From CAXXOK01 sp001604115 (GTDB taxonomy: Bacteria > Bacillota > Clostridia > Christensenellales > Aristaeellaceae): 64,000 nt of DNA. Within the stretch, counting starts at the first letter, position 1; every line of letters starts with the position of its first letter. The notes under the pieces are model-generated. The model was not told the origin of the DNA, did not search any database, and saw only the letters and a list, made by a program, of their open reading frames with translations. Below are positions 26,223 to 35,281 of this stretch, piece by piece. The position numbers were made by a program, and so were the translations under genes. The stretch covers positions 1 to 64,000 of the forward strand of contig JAYFOV010000017.1 of the NCBI GenBank assembly GCA_034928535.1, in the 5' to 3' direction.

Positions 26223-27302
26223 TCAAGCGATGGCGATGCGGTGCGGCAGGCTACAGAGGTTTTCCACTCCCTGCGCGGTCACCAGCACATCATCCTCGGT
26301 GCGCACGCCGAAACGTCCCGGCAGGTATAGCCCCGGTTCAATGGTGAAAACCATGCCCGGCTGCAGAACCTGCTGGTTGCCGATCACGATGCGCGGGTGT
26401 TCATGGATCTCCAGCCCTATGCCGTGCCCAAGACCCTTGAGCGCATAGGCCTCCATTCCGGCGGTCTGGAACACGGCCCGATGCGCCTGCTCCACATCCC
26501 CGCCGGTCACGCCGGGCTTTACAGCGGCCACCGCCGCGGCAAACGCACGCTCCACTAAGTCAAACACAGCCAGCCGCTCTTGCGGCACATCGCCAAAGAG
26601 CAGCGTGCGGGTCAGGTCGGCGCAGTAGCCATCCCATTGGGCGCCAAAATCCACTACGACCATCTCCCCGGGGGCAATGACGCGGGTGGTGGGCGTACCA
26701 TGCGCCAAGGCGCCGCGCTCCCCAGCCGCCACGATGGTGCCAAAGCTCATTGCCTGTGCCCCCTTGCGGGATACCCGGTAGTTCAGCTCGTCCGCCAGAT
26801 CCTTCTCAGTCATACCCGCCTTGCACTGCGCCGCGACCTCCGCCAGCGCCGCTTGGGACAGCTGCACCGCAGTGCGGATGGCCTGCACCTCTGCATCGCA
26901 CTTGACCATACGCATTGCAACAAAGACATCCTCCGCCAGCACCATGGAGATGCCGCGCAAGTTTTCCTGCATGGCAAAGTATTCACCGGCCGGCATTTGG
27001 GATTCCACAAGCAGCGACCCGATGCCCAAACGAGCTGCCTCCTGCGCGATCAGCGCGAACCGGTCCGCCGCATGCTCCACGATATGCACGCCGTATGTCT
27101 GCTCCCGTGCCTGCTGCGTGTAGCGGCGGTCCGTCACCAGCACCTGCGCCTCCTGTGTAATCAGCAGGTAGCCGTTGGATCCGGTAAACCCCGAAAAATA
27201 GCGCCGGTTTTCATAAAGGCTGAGCAGCGCGGCATCCAGCTCCCTGGCCTTCAGCAGTGCGCGCAGGGCCTGCAGGCGCGTCTCCATCACAACATTACCC
27301 AT
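26223..27302 (-). CDS. pepP: M24B Xaa-Pro aminopeptidase
   Basis: This 359-residue enzyme has a creatinase-type N-terminal domain (1-125) and a pita-bread catalytic domain. All five metal ligands are visible: two Asp in VDFGAQWDGYCADLTRT, His in LGHGIGLEIHEHP, Glu in FTIEPGLY and Glu in VRTEDDVLVT. It removes N-terminal residues before proline from short peptides in the cytoplasm. It lies between the permease OppC and the ATPase OppD genes, so uptake and cleavage are expressed together. The ATG at 27302 has a weak AGTAGG site five bases upstream; a second ATG at 27287 is possible. It lies six bases after the oppC stop. Confidence 0.9.
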   Translation of the reverse strand: MGNVVMETRLQALRALLKARELDAALLSLYENRRYFSGFTGSNGYLLITQEAQVLVTDRRYTQQAREQTYGVHIVEHAADRFALIAQEAARLGIGSLLVESQMPAGEYFAMQENLRGISMVLAEDVFVAMRMVKCDAEVQAIRTAVQLSQAALAEVAAQCKAGMTEKDLADELNYRVSRKGAQAMSFGTIVAAGERGALAHGTPTTRVIAPGEMVVVDFGAQWDGYCADLTRTLLFGDVPQERLAVFDLVERAFAAAVAAVKPGVTGGDVEQAHRAVFQTAGMEAYALKGLGHGIGLEIHEHPRIVIGNQQVLQPGMVFTIEPGLYLPGRFGVRTEDDVLVTAQGVENLCSLPHRIAIA

Positions 27303-27308
27303 ATGCGC

Positions 27309-28199
27309 CTACTTTTTCTGGCGCGCGTCGAAAGCATCGCGCAGCCCATCGCCCAGGAAATTGATGCTGAGCACCGCCATCAGGATGCACAGCCCCGGCG
27401 GCACCCACTGCCAGGGGCGCAGCGTCAGCGTGGAAAGGTTGTTGGCGCCAAAAAGCATATTGCCCCAGCTGGCCGTGGGCATTTGCACCCCGACCCCCAA
27501 GTAGGACAGCGACGCCTCCGTGAGAATCGCGCGCGCCATCTGCAAGGTAGCCTCCACCAAGATGGGCGCCATCACGTTGGGCAGGATATGCTGGATGATG
27601 ATGCGGCTGTCCTTGGCGCCCAAGGATTCGCTGGCCTTGACAAAATCCAGCTCCCGCACGCGCAGGATCTCCCCGCGCACAAAGCGCGCCGTACCCGTCC
27701 AGTTGCACAGGCCGATCACCAGCATTACGTTATAAATACTGGGCTTGAGCACCGTGGAGATGATAATGACCAAAAACAGCACCGGGAAGCAATACACCAC
27801 ATCCACCAAACGCATGATGAAGGTATCCACCCAGCCGCGGAAGTACCCTGCCAGAGACCCAAGCAGGATGCCCACCGTGGTGCTGATGCCCACCGCCACC
27901 AACCCTACGCTCATGGAAATGCGGGCGGCATAGAGCACGCGGCTGAACACATCGCGCCCCAGGCTGTCGGTACCTAGCAGCGTGCCGCTGTCCGCCGGGC
28001 TTTTGTTTTTCAGGATCAGACCCGCTTCGCTCTTGATGGACTCGTATGGGTCATGCGGAGCGATCAGCGGGGCAAACACCGCCATGCCGACCATCAGCAG
28101 CAGCACGATCAGCCCAAACAGAGCCAGTTTGTTTTTACGGAAGCGTTTCCATCCGTCCGTCTGGAGCAGGTTCCGCCTGCGGCGGGTCACAAATGCCAT
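27309..28199 (-). CDS. oppC: Peptide ABC transporter permease (OppC/DppC)
   Basis: This 296-residue membrane protein has six predicted segments and the OppC-type N-terminus (NKLALFGLIVLLLMVGMAV, APHDPYES). The long external loop contains LLGTDSLGRDVFSRVLYAARIS, a family hallmark. The EAA loop ESLGAKDSRIIIQHILPNV contacts the ATPases. The start at 28199 follows AAAGGGGGAAG; the frame is open further upstream, overlapping oppB, but the family N-terminus fits this start. It is one of the two channel subunits of the importer. Confidence 0.92.
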   Translation of the reverse strand: MAFVTRRRRNLLQTDGWKRFRKNKLALFGLIVLLLMVGMAVFAPLIAPHDPYESIKSEAGLILKNKSPADSGTLLGTDSLGRDVFSRVLYAARISMSVGLVAVGISTTVGILLGSLAGYFRGWVDTFIMRLVDVVYCFPVLFLVIIISTVLKPSIYNVMLVIGLCNWTGTARFVRGEILRVRELDFVKASESLGAKDSRIIIQHILPNVMAPILVEATLQMARAILTEASLSYLGVGVQMPTASWGNMLFGANNLSTLTLRPWQWVPPGLCILMAVLSINFLGDGLRDAFDARQKK

Positions 28200-28219
28200 T
28201 TCCACAGCGCTTCCCCCTT

Positions 28220-29179
28220 TCAGTATTTGATCCTGGGATCGACCATCGAATACAGGATATCCGAGATCAGGTTGCCCAGCAGCACCAAGATGGCGGTGAT
28301 GAGCGTGAGCCCCATGAGCACCGCATAATCGCGGTTGCCGATGGCGTCCACACCCAGCTGACCTATGCCGGGCCAACTGAACACTTTTTCAATGATATAT
28401 GCACCGCCAAACAGGTTGGGGATGGAAAGGCCAAAGATCGTAATCACCGGAATCAGCGAGTTTTTAAGCGCATGACGGTAAATGACCATCCGCTCCGAAA
28501 GCCCTTTGGAGCGCGCCGTGCGGATGTAGTCCTGGCTCAGGGTCTCGATCATGCTGGAGCGGGTAAAGCGCATGACGGTCGCCAGATTGGCCAGCGCCAG
28601 AGCCAATGCCGGCATGACCAGGTAACGCAGTTTATCCACAAACAGCTGCCAGTCCGTGCCGGAAAAGGCGGTGTTGCCAAAGCCGGAGGTCGGGAACCAC
28701 TTAAGCTGCATGGCAAACACATAGATGAGCGTCATGCCGAAAAAGAAAGCGGGAATACTGATGCCCACAAAGGAAAATACTGTGAGCCCATAATCCCCCG
28801 GGGTGTACTTGTGCGTGGCACTGTACACACCCAGCGGGATGCCCACCAGAAAGCTGAGCAGGAACGCGGTACCCGTGAGCAGCAGCGTAGCGGGCAGGCG
28901 CGCGCCGATCATCGCCAGCACAGGCTGCCCCGAAAAGGTGGAGTAGCCGAAATTGCCCTGGAAAAGCTGCCCCATCCAGTTCAGGTACTGCACCCAAATA
29001 GGTTGGTCCAGCCCCAGCGCCTCCTTGGCACGGTTGATGGACTCAATGGATGTGCGGGGGTTGACCATGTTGGCCAGCGGCCCGCCGGGCGCCAGCTTCA
29101 TAATCAGGTATGTGAGCACAGTGATGCCAAACACAATAGGGATCGCCTGCAAAAGGCGGCGGCTGATGTACCGTTTCAT
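28220..29179 (-). CDS. oppB: Peptide ABC transporter permease (OppB/DppB)
   Basis: This 319-residue membrane protein starts with the family hallmark MKRYISRRLLQAIPIVFGIT and has six segments. The GDYGLTVFSFVGISIPAFFFG region and the EAA loop ARSKGLSERMVIYRHALKNSLIP are typical for OppB/DppB. It forms the channel with OppC, 20 bases downstream. GGAGGGTCAGCG precedes the ATG. It follows the stand-alone creatinase-N gene by 18 bases. Confidence 0.92.
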   Translation of the reverse strand: MKRYISRRLLQAIPIVFGITVLTYLIMKLAPGGPLANMVNPRTSIESINRAKEALGLDQPIWVQYLNWMGQLFQGNFGYSTFSGQPVLAMIGARLPATLLLTGTAFLLSFLVGIPLGVYSATHKYTPGDYGLTVFSFVGISIPAFFFGMTLIYVFAMQLKWFPTSGFGNTAFSGTDWQLFVDKLRYLVMPALALALANLATVMRFTRSSMIETLSQDYIRTARSKGLSERMVIYRHALKNSLIPVITIFGLSIPNLFGGAYIIEKVFSWPGIGQLGVDAIGNRDYAVLMGLTLITAILVLLGNLISDILYSMVDPRIKY

Positions 29180-29197
29180 CGCTGACCCTCCTTCCGG

Positions 29198-29656
29198 CTA
29201 CGCGCCATAGCGCGAAAACAGCTCCGGCAGGAACGTTTCCGAGCTGACGGTGCGGTAGATGCTGTCCTTGGGCATGGCGGCGTCCAGCCACAGGCGGCGT
29301 CCCATGGTCAGGCCGTCACAACGGGGCTCGTCCATGGACTGGTTCAGCGCAATGACCGACGGCGCAAGGCGATGCATCAGCTCGCGCAGCGCAGTTTCAA
29401 AATGATCGTACTGTATGGCTTCGTCAAACAGGCCGCTTTCGATGATGTCCTGCGCATCGATGCGCGTGGAAAGCGCATATCGCTTTCCTTCCTTAGTAAA
29501 GGCAAACGCGCCCGCGCCCACCGTGCCTACCCCGGGAATAAAAGCGGTAACCGGGTCGCTGCCTTCGCTGGTCAGGATCAGGTACACATCGATCCCCAAC
29601 TGATCAAGCCGCTTGGTCACATCCCGGATCACCTTGTCCCTGCACTCTTTATCCAT
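29198..29656 (-). CDS. Stand-alone creatinase-N domain protein
   Basis: This 152-residue protein resembles only the N-terminal (creatinase-N) domain of M24 peptidases. It has no catalytic pita-bread domain and none of its metal ligands. Its segment VIALNQSMDEPRCDGLTMGRR aligns with RLALNQTPDDSRCDGLSVG in the full-length M24 protein two genes upstream, so it is probably a truncated paralogue. The reading frame ends cleanly, with no catalytic remnant before oppB, and has its own GGAGG site nine bases before the ATG at 29656. It may act as a partner or decoy subunit of the M24 enzymes, or be a degenerating gene. Function unknown. Confidence 0.65.
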   Translation of the reverse strand: MDKECRDKVIRDVTKRLDQLGIDVYLILTSEGSDPVTAFIPGVGTVGAGAFAFTKEGKRYALSTRIDAQDIIESGLFDEAIQYDHFETALRELMHRLAPSVIALNQSMDEPRCDGLTMGRRLWLDAAMPKDSIYRTVSSETFLPELFSRYGA

Positions 29657-30917
29657 CCCATTCAACCTCCATTGCCAGTTGCGTTACCATATCGGTGAGT
29701 ACCGCGCAGCCAAACTGGAATCCGCCGATGCTCACCTGTTCATCCACACCGTGTACCAGCGGCAAAATTGCATCAAACGCATCGGCCATGCCAAGCGGCG
29801 AAAACCCGAACACGCTGCTGTCGCCGCCAAAGAAGCGCCCATCTGTGCGCCCCAGCGCCAACATGGGCAGAATTTCTGCCGCCATCCCGTGCCGTGCCGC
29901 GGCCTCGGCCGCCAGTGCGGCCACACGCCTGCCCAGCGGATGTTCAGGCTGGCACAGGATGCCCGGCTGGAAGCTTTCGATGGCAAAGGTCACATTCTCG
30001 CACTGCAACCATTGCGCGAGCCAGCCCTCTACATCCGCCCTCGTGGTGCCCGGCAATGGGCGAAGCTCCAGTGTGATGGCCGCTTCGGCAGGCAGCACGT
30101 TCACCCGCTCGCCGATCTGGAAGGGCCTAACTGCGACACCACACTGCCCGGCATAGGCCAGCAGCTCGCAAGCCAATGCGTTATCCGGCGTGGCGCCGAT
30201 GCGCCTGGCCATAGCACGGTAGGTTTCTCCCTGGTTGGCAAGTGCGGCTACGCCATCCAGCACGCACGCCACCGCGCGGGTCAGCCGCAGGACTGCCTGC
30301 TCCTCGCCGGGGGCGCCGGCGTGCCCGCTCTGCCCGCATGCCTGCAAACGGATGCGGCAACTGGCTTTCTCCCCCACTGTCATGGTCAGGTAGGCTTTTC
30401 CCCCGATCGAGAGCGGAAATCCCCCGCCTTCGCTAATGGCGATCACATCGCCAAACAGCGAGGGACATTCCCGTGCGACCCGTTCTGCGCCAAAGGCGCT
30501 GCCTTTTTCCTCATCCACCGTCGCAACCAAAAACACATCCCGGCGGGTGCCGCCCATGGCGCGCAGGCGCAGGAAAGCCATCAGTTCCATGATGGTCAGT
30601 TGCTTGGTGTCCAATGTGCCGCGCCCGTAGAGCCGCCCATCGGCTATTTCCGCCCCAAAAGGCGGGTGCGTCCATGCCTGCCCCGCCACCGGCGCCACAT
30701 CAATGTGGGATAGCAATACCAGCGGTTTCGCCGCCGGGCAAGTGCCCGGCAGGTGCGCCACCAGGTTGGGACGCGATGCATCGCCCACACGCTCCGGACG
30801 AATGCCCCGCGCTTGCAGCAAGCGCTCCAACCATGCTATGGCTTGCGCCTCGCCCGGTGTGTCCGTGACGGACGGTATGGCCACCAGTTCTGCCAGCATC
30901 CCCAATGCGTCCATCAT
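29649..30917 (-). CDS. M20-family metallopeptidase (first of two)
   Basis: This 422-residue enzyme belongs to the M20 family (ArgE/DapE/CPG2-type). Metal and catalytic positions are visible: HID in VLLSHIDVAP, Asp in GRGTLDTKQ, the Glu pair in TVDEEKGSAFG, Glu in ISEGGGFP and a late His in LPLVHGVDE. The middle third is the dimerisation domain. Such enzymes act as di- or aminoacyl-peptidases or deacylases in the cytoplasm. ATGA overlap with the upstream M24 gene indicates coupled translation. Together with the second M20 (32116-33432) it is probably used on imported peptides. Confidence 0.87.
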   Translation of the reverse strand: MMDALGMLAELVAIPSVTDTPGEAQAIAWLERLLQARGIRPERVGDASRPNLVAHLPGTCPAAKPLVLLSHIDVAPVAGQAWTHPPFGAEIADGRLYGRGTLDTKQLTIMELMAFLRLRAMGGTRRDVFLVATVDEEKGSAFGAERVARECPSLFGDVIAISEGGGFPLSIGGKAYLTMTVGEKASCRIRLQACGQSGHAGAPGEEQAVLRLTRAVACVLDGVAALANQGETYRAMARRIGATPDNALACELLAYAGQCGVAVRPFQIGERVNVLPAEAAITLELRPLPGTTRADVEGWLAQWLQCENVTFAIESFQPGILCQPEHPLGRRVAALAAEAAARHGMAAEILPMLALGRTDGRFFGGDSSVFGFSPLGMADAFDAILPLVHGVDEQVSIGGFQFGCAVLTDMVTQLAMEVEWDG

Positions 30918-32119
30918 GCCCCCATACCCTCCCGATAGGGTATTTCAATGATTTCCGTCTGTCGGCGGCTGATGATGCGGCAACCCGTGTCCGTCAGTAC
31001 TACATTATCCTCCACGATAGCGGAGGGCAGCGGGGATTGCAGCACGGTAGGCTCAATGGCATAGATTTCGTTTTTGCGCAGCACGCCGCACATCGCCTTG
31101 CGATCCCTGTGCTGCCCCAGCACCGTGCCGCCGTCGTGGCATTCCAGCCCAACCTGATGCCCTACCGAGTGCGGGATGTTGGGGTAGCCGCTATCCAAAA
31201 TGGACTGGCGGCCAACGGCATCCACCTCATAGCCCTTCAGGCCGGGGCGGATCATCTCCAGCACTGCGCCTACCGCGCGCACCGCCGCATCGACGGCGCG
31301 GCGCACATCCTCCGGCGCATGTGCTTCGTCCGGTTTTAGGAAATACATGGTGCGTGCAATGTCCGAAGTATAGCCGTTGTAGCGGGCACTGAAGTCGATG
31401 ACCATCATATCCCCCGGCTGAATAATGTTGTTGGGGTTGGGCCTGCGGTGGGACATGCCGCAGCGCACCAAAAGCACCAGGGGCAGATCGTCCGGTGCGC
31501 CAATGCCGCTGGTGCAGCCACGTTTGAACATTTCCCGCACCATCAGCTCACCCACTTGCGATTCGCTCATGCCCACATGGATGGTACGGAAAACCTCATC
31601 ATAGATATCGCAGGTGATGCGGCTGCACTCCTCCATGATGGCGATCTCGCTGGGGGTCTTGACTGCGCGCAGCTCCTCCAGCATGGCCTGACTGGAGGTG
31701 CCCACGCGCTGCATTTCCTTTTCACCTACGGCAAGGCACAGCTTTTGGTACAAACCGACCGAAAGCCCATCACAGCGGCTGTCGTCCGGCGTCTGGTTCA
31801 GGGCGAGCCGATTGATGGCAAGCCCTTCATACAGCCGCCGGAACGCCGCCGGAAACTCGGCCGGCTCGGTAGCCAGTACCTGCCGGTACAGTCCGGTTTC
31901 ACGGTAGGCCGGGGCATCCGCACCCGCGCACAGCACCGTGGCATCCCCTTGCGCAGTCAGCAGCACAAGCGTTTCCTGCTCGGCACTGCGCCCAAACATC
32001 AGCGCAAAAGAGGGATCCTGTCCATTGCGGGTATAAAAGACCCATGCATCGATCTGGTTTTCCCGGAGCATCTCCCCAGCGCGCTCAATTTTCTCCCGAG
32101 CTACATCCAAACGGTTCAT
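30914..32119 (-). CDS. M24-family metallopeptidase (second of two)
   Basis: This 401-residue protein has a creatinase-N domain (1-165) and a pita-bread catalytic domain. Metal ligands are present: two Asp in VIDFSARYNGYTSDIARTM, His in SVGHQVGLECHD, Glu in YAIEPTV and Glu in AIVEDNVVLTD. It resembles Xaa-Pro dipeptidase/aminopeptidase or creatinase-like hydrolases. It differs markedly from the shorter M24 enzyme at 26223-27302, so the two likely have different peptide preferences. GGGAGG lies four bases before the ATG at 32119, which overlaps the upstream M20 stop. Both neighbours are M20 enzymes. Confidence 0.87.
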   Translation of the reverse strand: MNRLDVAREKIERAGEMLRENQIDAWVFYTRNGQDPSFALMFGRSAEQETLVLLTAQGDATVLCAGADAPAYRETGLYRQVLATEPAEFPAAFRRLYEGLAINRLALNQTPDDSRCDGLSVGLYQKLCLAVGEKEMQRVGTSSQAMLEELRAVKTPSEIAIMEECSRITCDIYDEVFRTIHVGMSESQVGELMVREMFKRGCTSGIGAPDDLPLVLLVRCGMSHRRPNPNNIIQPGDMMVIDFSARYNGYTSDIARTMYFLKPDEAHAPEDVRRAVDAAVRAVGAVLEMIRPGLKGYEVDAVGRQSILDSGYPNIPHSVGHQVGLECHDGGTVLGQHRDRKAMCGVLRKNEIYAIEPTVLQSPLPSAIVEDNVVLTDTGCRIISRRQTEIIEIPYREGMGA

Positions 32120-33432
32120 AGAGCCTCCCTTTCCGCCGCGACAGCCAGGCGGCGTACCGCGCGCGTGAGCACACGGCAACCAAAATCCAGCGAATCACAG
32201 TGGATCCGCTCATCCACGCCATGCACCATGCGCACAGCCTGCTCAAAGGTCATATCCCAAGGCAACACAGGACTGAAGCCATACACGCCCGCCGCCAAGC
32301 CCTTGATGTAACGCCCGTCACTGGAGCCCATGCTCAGAAACGGTACCAACGCCACATCGGCCTGGGCGGGGGGCAACTCCGCACGCAGGCAAGCTTCCAG
32401 CAATGGCAGCGCATCCCCGGGGTCGCTTTCATACCCTGCGGTCAGGCTGCCGACTTCCACATCCGCGCCCCATTCCCCGGCCAGCGCATTCACGGTTTCC
32501 ATCAGCTTGGCCTCACGCAGGCCTGGCAGCAACCGCACATCGCACACGACGGACACATGCTGCAAATTCTTACCCTGCACCAGCGTTGGCGTAAGTGTAT
32601 TGTGCCGCATGGCCTTCAGAATATTGCCCATCATAGGGGATAGCCGGGCTTGCAGCTGATCCGGCCGGCAAGCGTGTGCATCGCTCAGCACATCGGCAAA
32701 GCGTTGCAGTGTGGCGGTATCATTTGCTGGCAGTTCCGTCTGATGCAATGCTTGCACCAGGCCACAGGCTCGGCGCAGCGCGCCGGTGCCGGTCAGGTAC
32801 ACGCCGCCGGCCTCCCGGAAATGGAAGGTGATCTGCCCGCAACCTTTTTGCCCGGTTTCCAGCAGATACAGCACACGCTTGCCCGCCAGTACCGGAAACC
32901 CGCCGCCCTCGCTGATCACTTGCGCATCCTGAAATATCGTACGCCCGGCGATTTCCCTGCCGCCGAGCGTCACGCTTCCCGCCAGCAGACTTTGCAGCCC
33001 CAGCGCACTGCCGCACTCCTCATCACCGGTCGCTACCAAGTACACATCCCGCTCCAGCGGTGTATGCCGACCCAGCGCCAAAAAAGCGCTCAGTTCCATA
33101 ACGGTCAACTGCTTGGTATCCAACGCACCGCGGCCATAGATATAGCCATCCTCCACCACTGCCGCAAACGGGGGGTGCGTCCATGCGGCGGGGTTTGCGG
33201 GCACCACATCCACGTGGCTGAGGAGCACCAGCGGCGCAAGCCCCTGCTGCTTGCCGGGAAGGCGCGCGACCAGATTGCCTCGCCTTCCATGAGCCAACGG
33301 CTGCAAGGCCACCTGTGCCCCGCCGGACACGAGGATGTCCCGCAAAACAGCCAGCAACCGCATTTCATCACCCGGTGGGTTGGCGGTATCAATGCGGATC
33401 AAATCCCGCAAGGTTTGTACTGCGTCCAGCAT
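32116..33432 (-). CDS. M20-family metallopeptidase (second of two)
   Basis: This 438-residue M20 enzyme shows HVD in VLLSHVDVVP, Asp in GRGALDTKQ, the Glu pair in TGDEECGSALG, Glu in ISEGGGFP and a late MVHGVDERI histidine motif. It shares local sequence with the other M20 enzyme in the operon (GALDTKQLTVMELSAF versus GTLDTKQLTIMELMAF), so the two are paralogues. It follows the peptide-binding protein gene by 76 bases and is coupled to the M24 gene by overlap. The ATG at 33432 follows AAAAGGGGC. Its role is likely intracellular peptide breakdown. Confidence 0.87.
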   Translation of the reverse strand: MLDAVQTLRDLIRIDTANPPGDEMRLLAVLRDILVSGGAQVALQPLAHGRRGNLVARLPGKQQGLAPLVLLSHVDVVPANPAAWTHPPFAAVVEDGYIYGRGALDTKQLTVMELSAFLALGRHTPLERDVYLVATGDEECGSALGLQSLLAGSVTLGGREIAGRTIFQDAQVISEGGGFPVLAGKRVLYLLETGQKGCGQITFHFREAGGVYLTGTGALRRACGLVQALHQTELPANDTATLQRFADVLSDAHACRPDQLQARLSPMMGNILKAMRHNTLTPTLVQGKNLQHVSVVCDVRLLPGLREAKLMETVNALAGEWGADVEVGSLTAGYESDPGDALPLLEACLRAELPPAQADVALVPFLSMGSSDGRYIKGLAAGVYGFSPVLPWDMTFEQAVRMVHGVDERIHCDSLDFGCRVLTRAVRRLAVAAEREAL

Positions 33433-33508
33433 AACATGCCCCTTTTGGATGGGTGAGCGGGGCAAGGGGCGGCATAGCCGATCCCCTGCCCCGTGCTCAC
33501 AGGTCATT

Positions 33509-35155
33509 TTATTGGATGTTCCAGTTCTCGATCTGGTAGGTGATGCCGCGGAAATCCGCCGCAAAATTCTGCACACGGTTGCTCACGCCCGCAATGGACA
33601 GGTTGCCGTACAACGGGATCCACGGGATGTCATCGGAGATGACCTTGGCGATCTCGTGGTAGCAGGCTTCGCGGTCTTCGATGGCGGTGAGGTTGATGGA
33701 CTTGGCAAAGAGCTCATCCGCAGCAGGATTGTTGTAGCTGATGAAGTTCATGCCATTGGGCGGTGTTGCCGTAGAAACGAAGTAATTGCGGTACTCATCG
33801 GGATCGACCTCCACACCGAAACCCAGCGTGAACATATCAAAATCATCCGCGGTGACCGCGCGTCCCTGGCCGTTGGCATCCTGGGGCAGCAGGCGGGTGA
33901 ACGCCAGCGTTGCAAAATCCTGTTCACGGATTTCCATATCGATGCCGACTGCCTTGAAGTACTGCTGCACCAACTGTGCCATATCCGCCTGTGCCTGGCC
34001 TTTGGTGACCATATCATAGATCAGGTGGAGGGGCGCGCCGTCTTTTTCATAGATGCCGGTGGCGGTATTTTTCACATAGCCGGCTTCCTGCAGCAAGGCC
34101 TCTGCCTTGGCGGGATCATAGGGGTAGCTGGTCACGTCCGTGCTGTGCGACCAGTGATTCTCGGGGAAGATATCATCCGTGGCAAAGGCATACTCGCCAA
34201 AGACGGTTTCCACGATGGTCGCCTTGTCCAGCGCATGGCTCATGGCCTGGCGCACTTTGAGATCCTTCAGGTTGGCGTTGAGCTGGTTGAGGCCGATGTA
34301 GTACATGTTCAGCGTGGGGTACGTGTATGCCGCCGCCGTGCCGGTAGCGGAGAGCAACTCCACCTCGGAAGGCTCCACGCTCTCCACCACATCGATTTCC
34401 CCGTTGATCAGCGCCGCAGTCAGCGTGGTCTGATCGCCGAAGCGGTAGTAGATGGTATCGATGGAAGGTTGGGTGCCATAGTAATCGGGGTTCTTGGTCA
34501 ATTCAATATACTGGCCGGATTCCCATTTCACAAACTTGTATTTGCCGGTGCCGATGGGGTTGCGGTTGAAATCCGCCTTGTCCCATTCGCCGGGAGCGAT
34601 GTCGCCCAGCAGGTGCTTGGGCAGGATGCACATGTTGAGCTGACCCAGGAACGCGGCATTGGCGGCGCTCAGCTCAAAGGTGACGGTGTAATCATCCACA
34701 GCCTTGATCCCGCTGACGCTATCGGCCGTGCCCGCGCGGTGCTCGGCTGCGCCGACCACGGAATCCACACGGCTTTCCGCGCCGCCCACATAGCTGGGAT
34801 CCGCCAGGGAAGTAAAGGTGAACACCACATCCGCGGCGGTGAAGGGCTCGCCGTCATGCCACTTCGCATTTTTGACTAAATGGAAGGTGTACAGCTTGCC
34901 ATCCTCAGACACGTCCCAGCTTTCCGCCAGCCCGGGGCCGAAGGAAAGATCCGGTTGCGGCTTGACCAATCCGTCAAAAATGAGAAATTGTACATTGGTG
35001 TCCGGCGTACGTGGATACATCGTAGGGTTAAGGTTTGCGACCTCGGATACCTGCCCGATGGTCAAGCTGACGCCGCCCTCACCCAGTGCGAGCATCGGCA
35101 CCGCCGCCATTACCAGTACGAGCATCAATGCGATCCAGTTTCTCCTGCTCCTCAT
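33509..35155 (-). CDS. oppA: Peptide ABC transporter solute-binding protein (family 5)
   Basis: This 548-residue exported protein starts with a signal peptide (RRNWIALMLVLVMAAVPMLA, cleavage near LALGEG) and has no lipobox cysteine. The mature part is a family 5 binding protein: VANLNPTMYPRTPDTNVQFL, LAESWDVSEDGKLYTFHLVKN (the family signature) and a C-terminal WIPLYG region. Family 5 proteins bind di- to oligopeptides and pass them to OppBC. It is the first gene of the peptide operon, with GAGGAGG upstream of the ATG and a strong, operator-rich promoter about 100 bases earlier. Confidence 0.92.
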   Translation of the reverse strand: MRSRRNWIALMLVLVMAAVPMLALGEGGVSLTIGQVSEVANLNPTMYPRTPDTNVQFLIFDGLVKPQPDLSFGPGLAESWDVSEDGKLYTFHLVKNAKWHDGEPFTAADVVFTFTSLADPSYVGGAESRVDSVVGAAEHRAGTADSVSGIKAVDDYTVTFELSAANAAFLGQLNMCILPKHLLGDIAPGEWDKADFNRNPIGTGKYKFVKWESGQYIELTKNPDYYGTQPSIDTIYYRFGDQTTLTAALINGEIDVVESVEPSEVELLSATGTAAAYTYPTLNMYYIGLNQLNANLKDLKVRQAMSHALDKATIVETVFGEYAFATDDIFPENHWSHSTDVTSYPYDPAKAEALLQEAGYVKNTATGIYEKDGAPLHLIYDMVTKGQAQADMAQLVQQYFKAVGIDMEIREQDFATLAFTRLLPQDANGQGRAVTADDFDMFTLGFGVEVDPDEYRNYFVSTATPPNGMNFISYNNPAADELFAKSINLTAIEDREACYHEIAKVISDDIPWIPLYGNLSIAGVSNRVQNFAADFRGITYQIENWNIQ

Positions 35156-35245
35156 GGCTTTTCCTCCTCGGATTTTCAGTTGGGTTCCATGGCTCACCTT
35201 GAAAGTTTGCACGAAAAGGCCGATATTCCTATCAGCCTCTCTGCT

Positions 35246-35281
35246 TGTATACAGGATACCATGACTGTATACACTTGTCAA
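35246..35281 (-). promoter_or_regulatory. Peptide operon promoter with twin TGTATACA operators
   Basis: TTGACA (complement of 35276-35281) and TATCCT (complement of 35253-35258) are 17 bases apart. Two copies of the palindrome TGTATACA lie at 35246-35253 and 35266-35273, exactly 20 bases apart. One sits in the spacer and one at the edge of the -10 element. This is a plausible repressor site; palindromes of this type are bound by GntR-family and other regulators. Confidence 0.75.
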
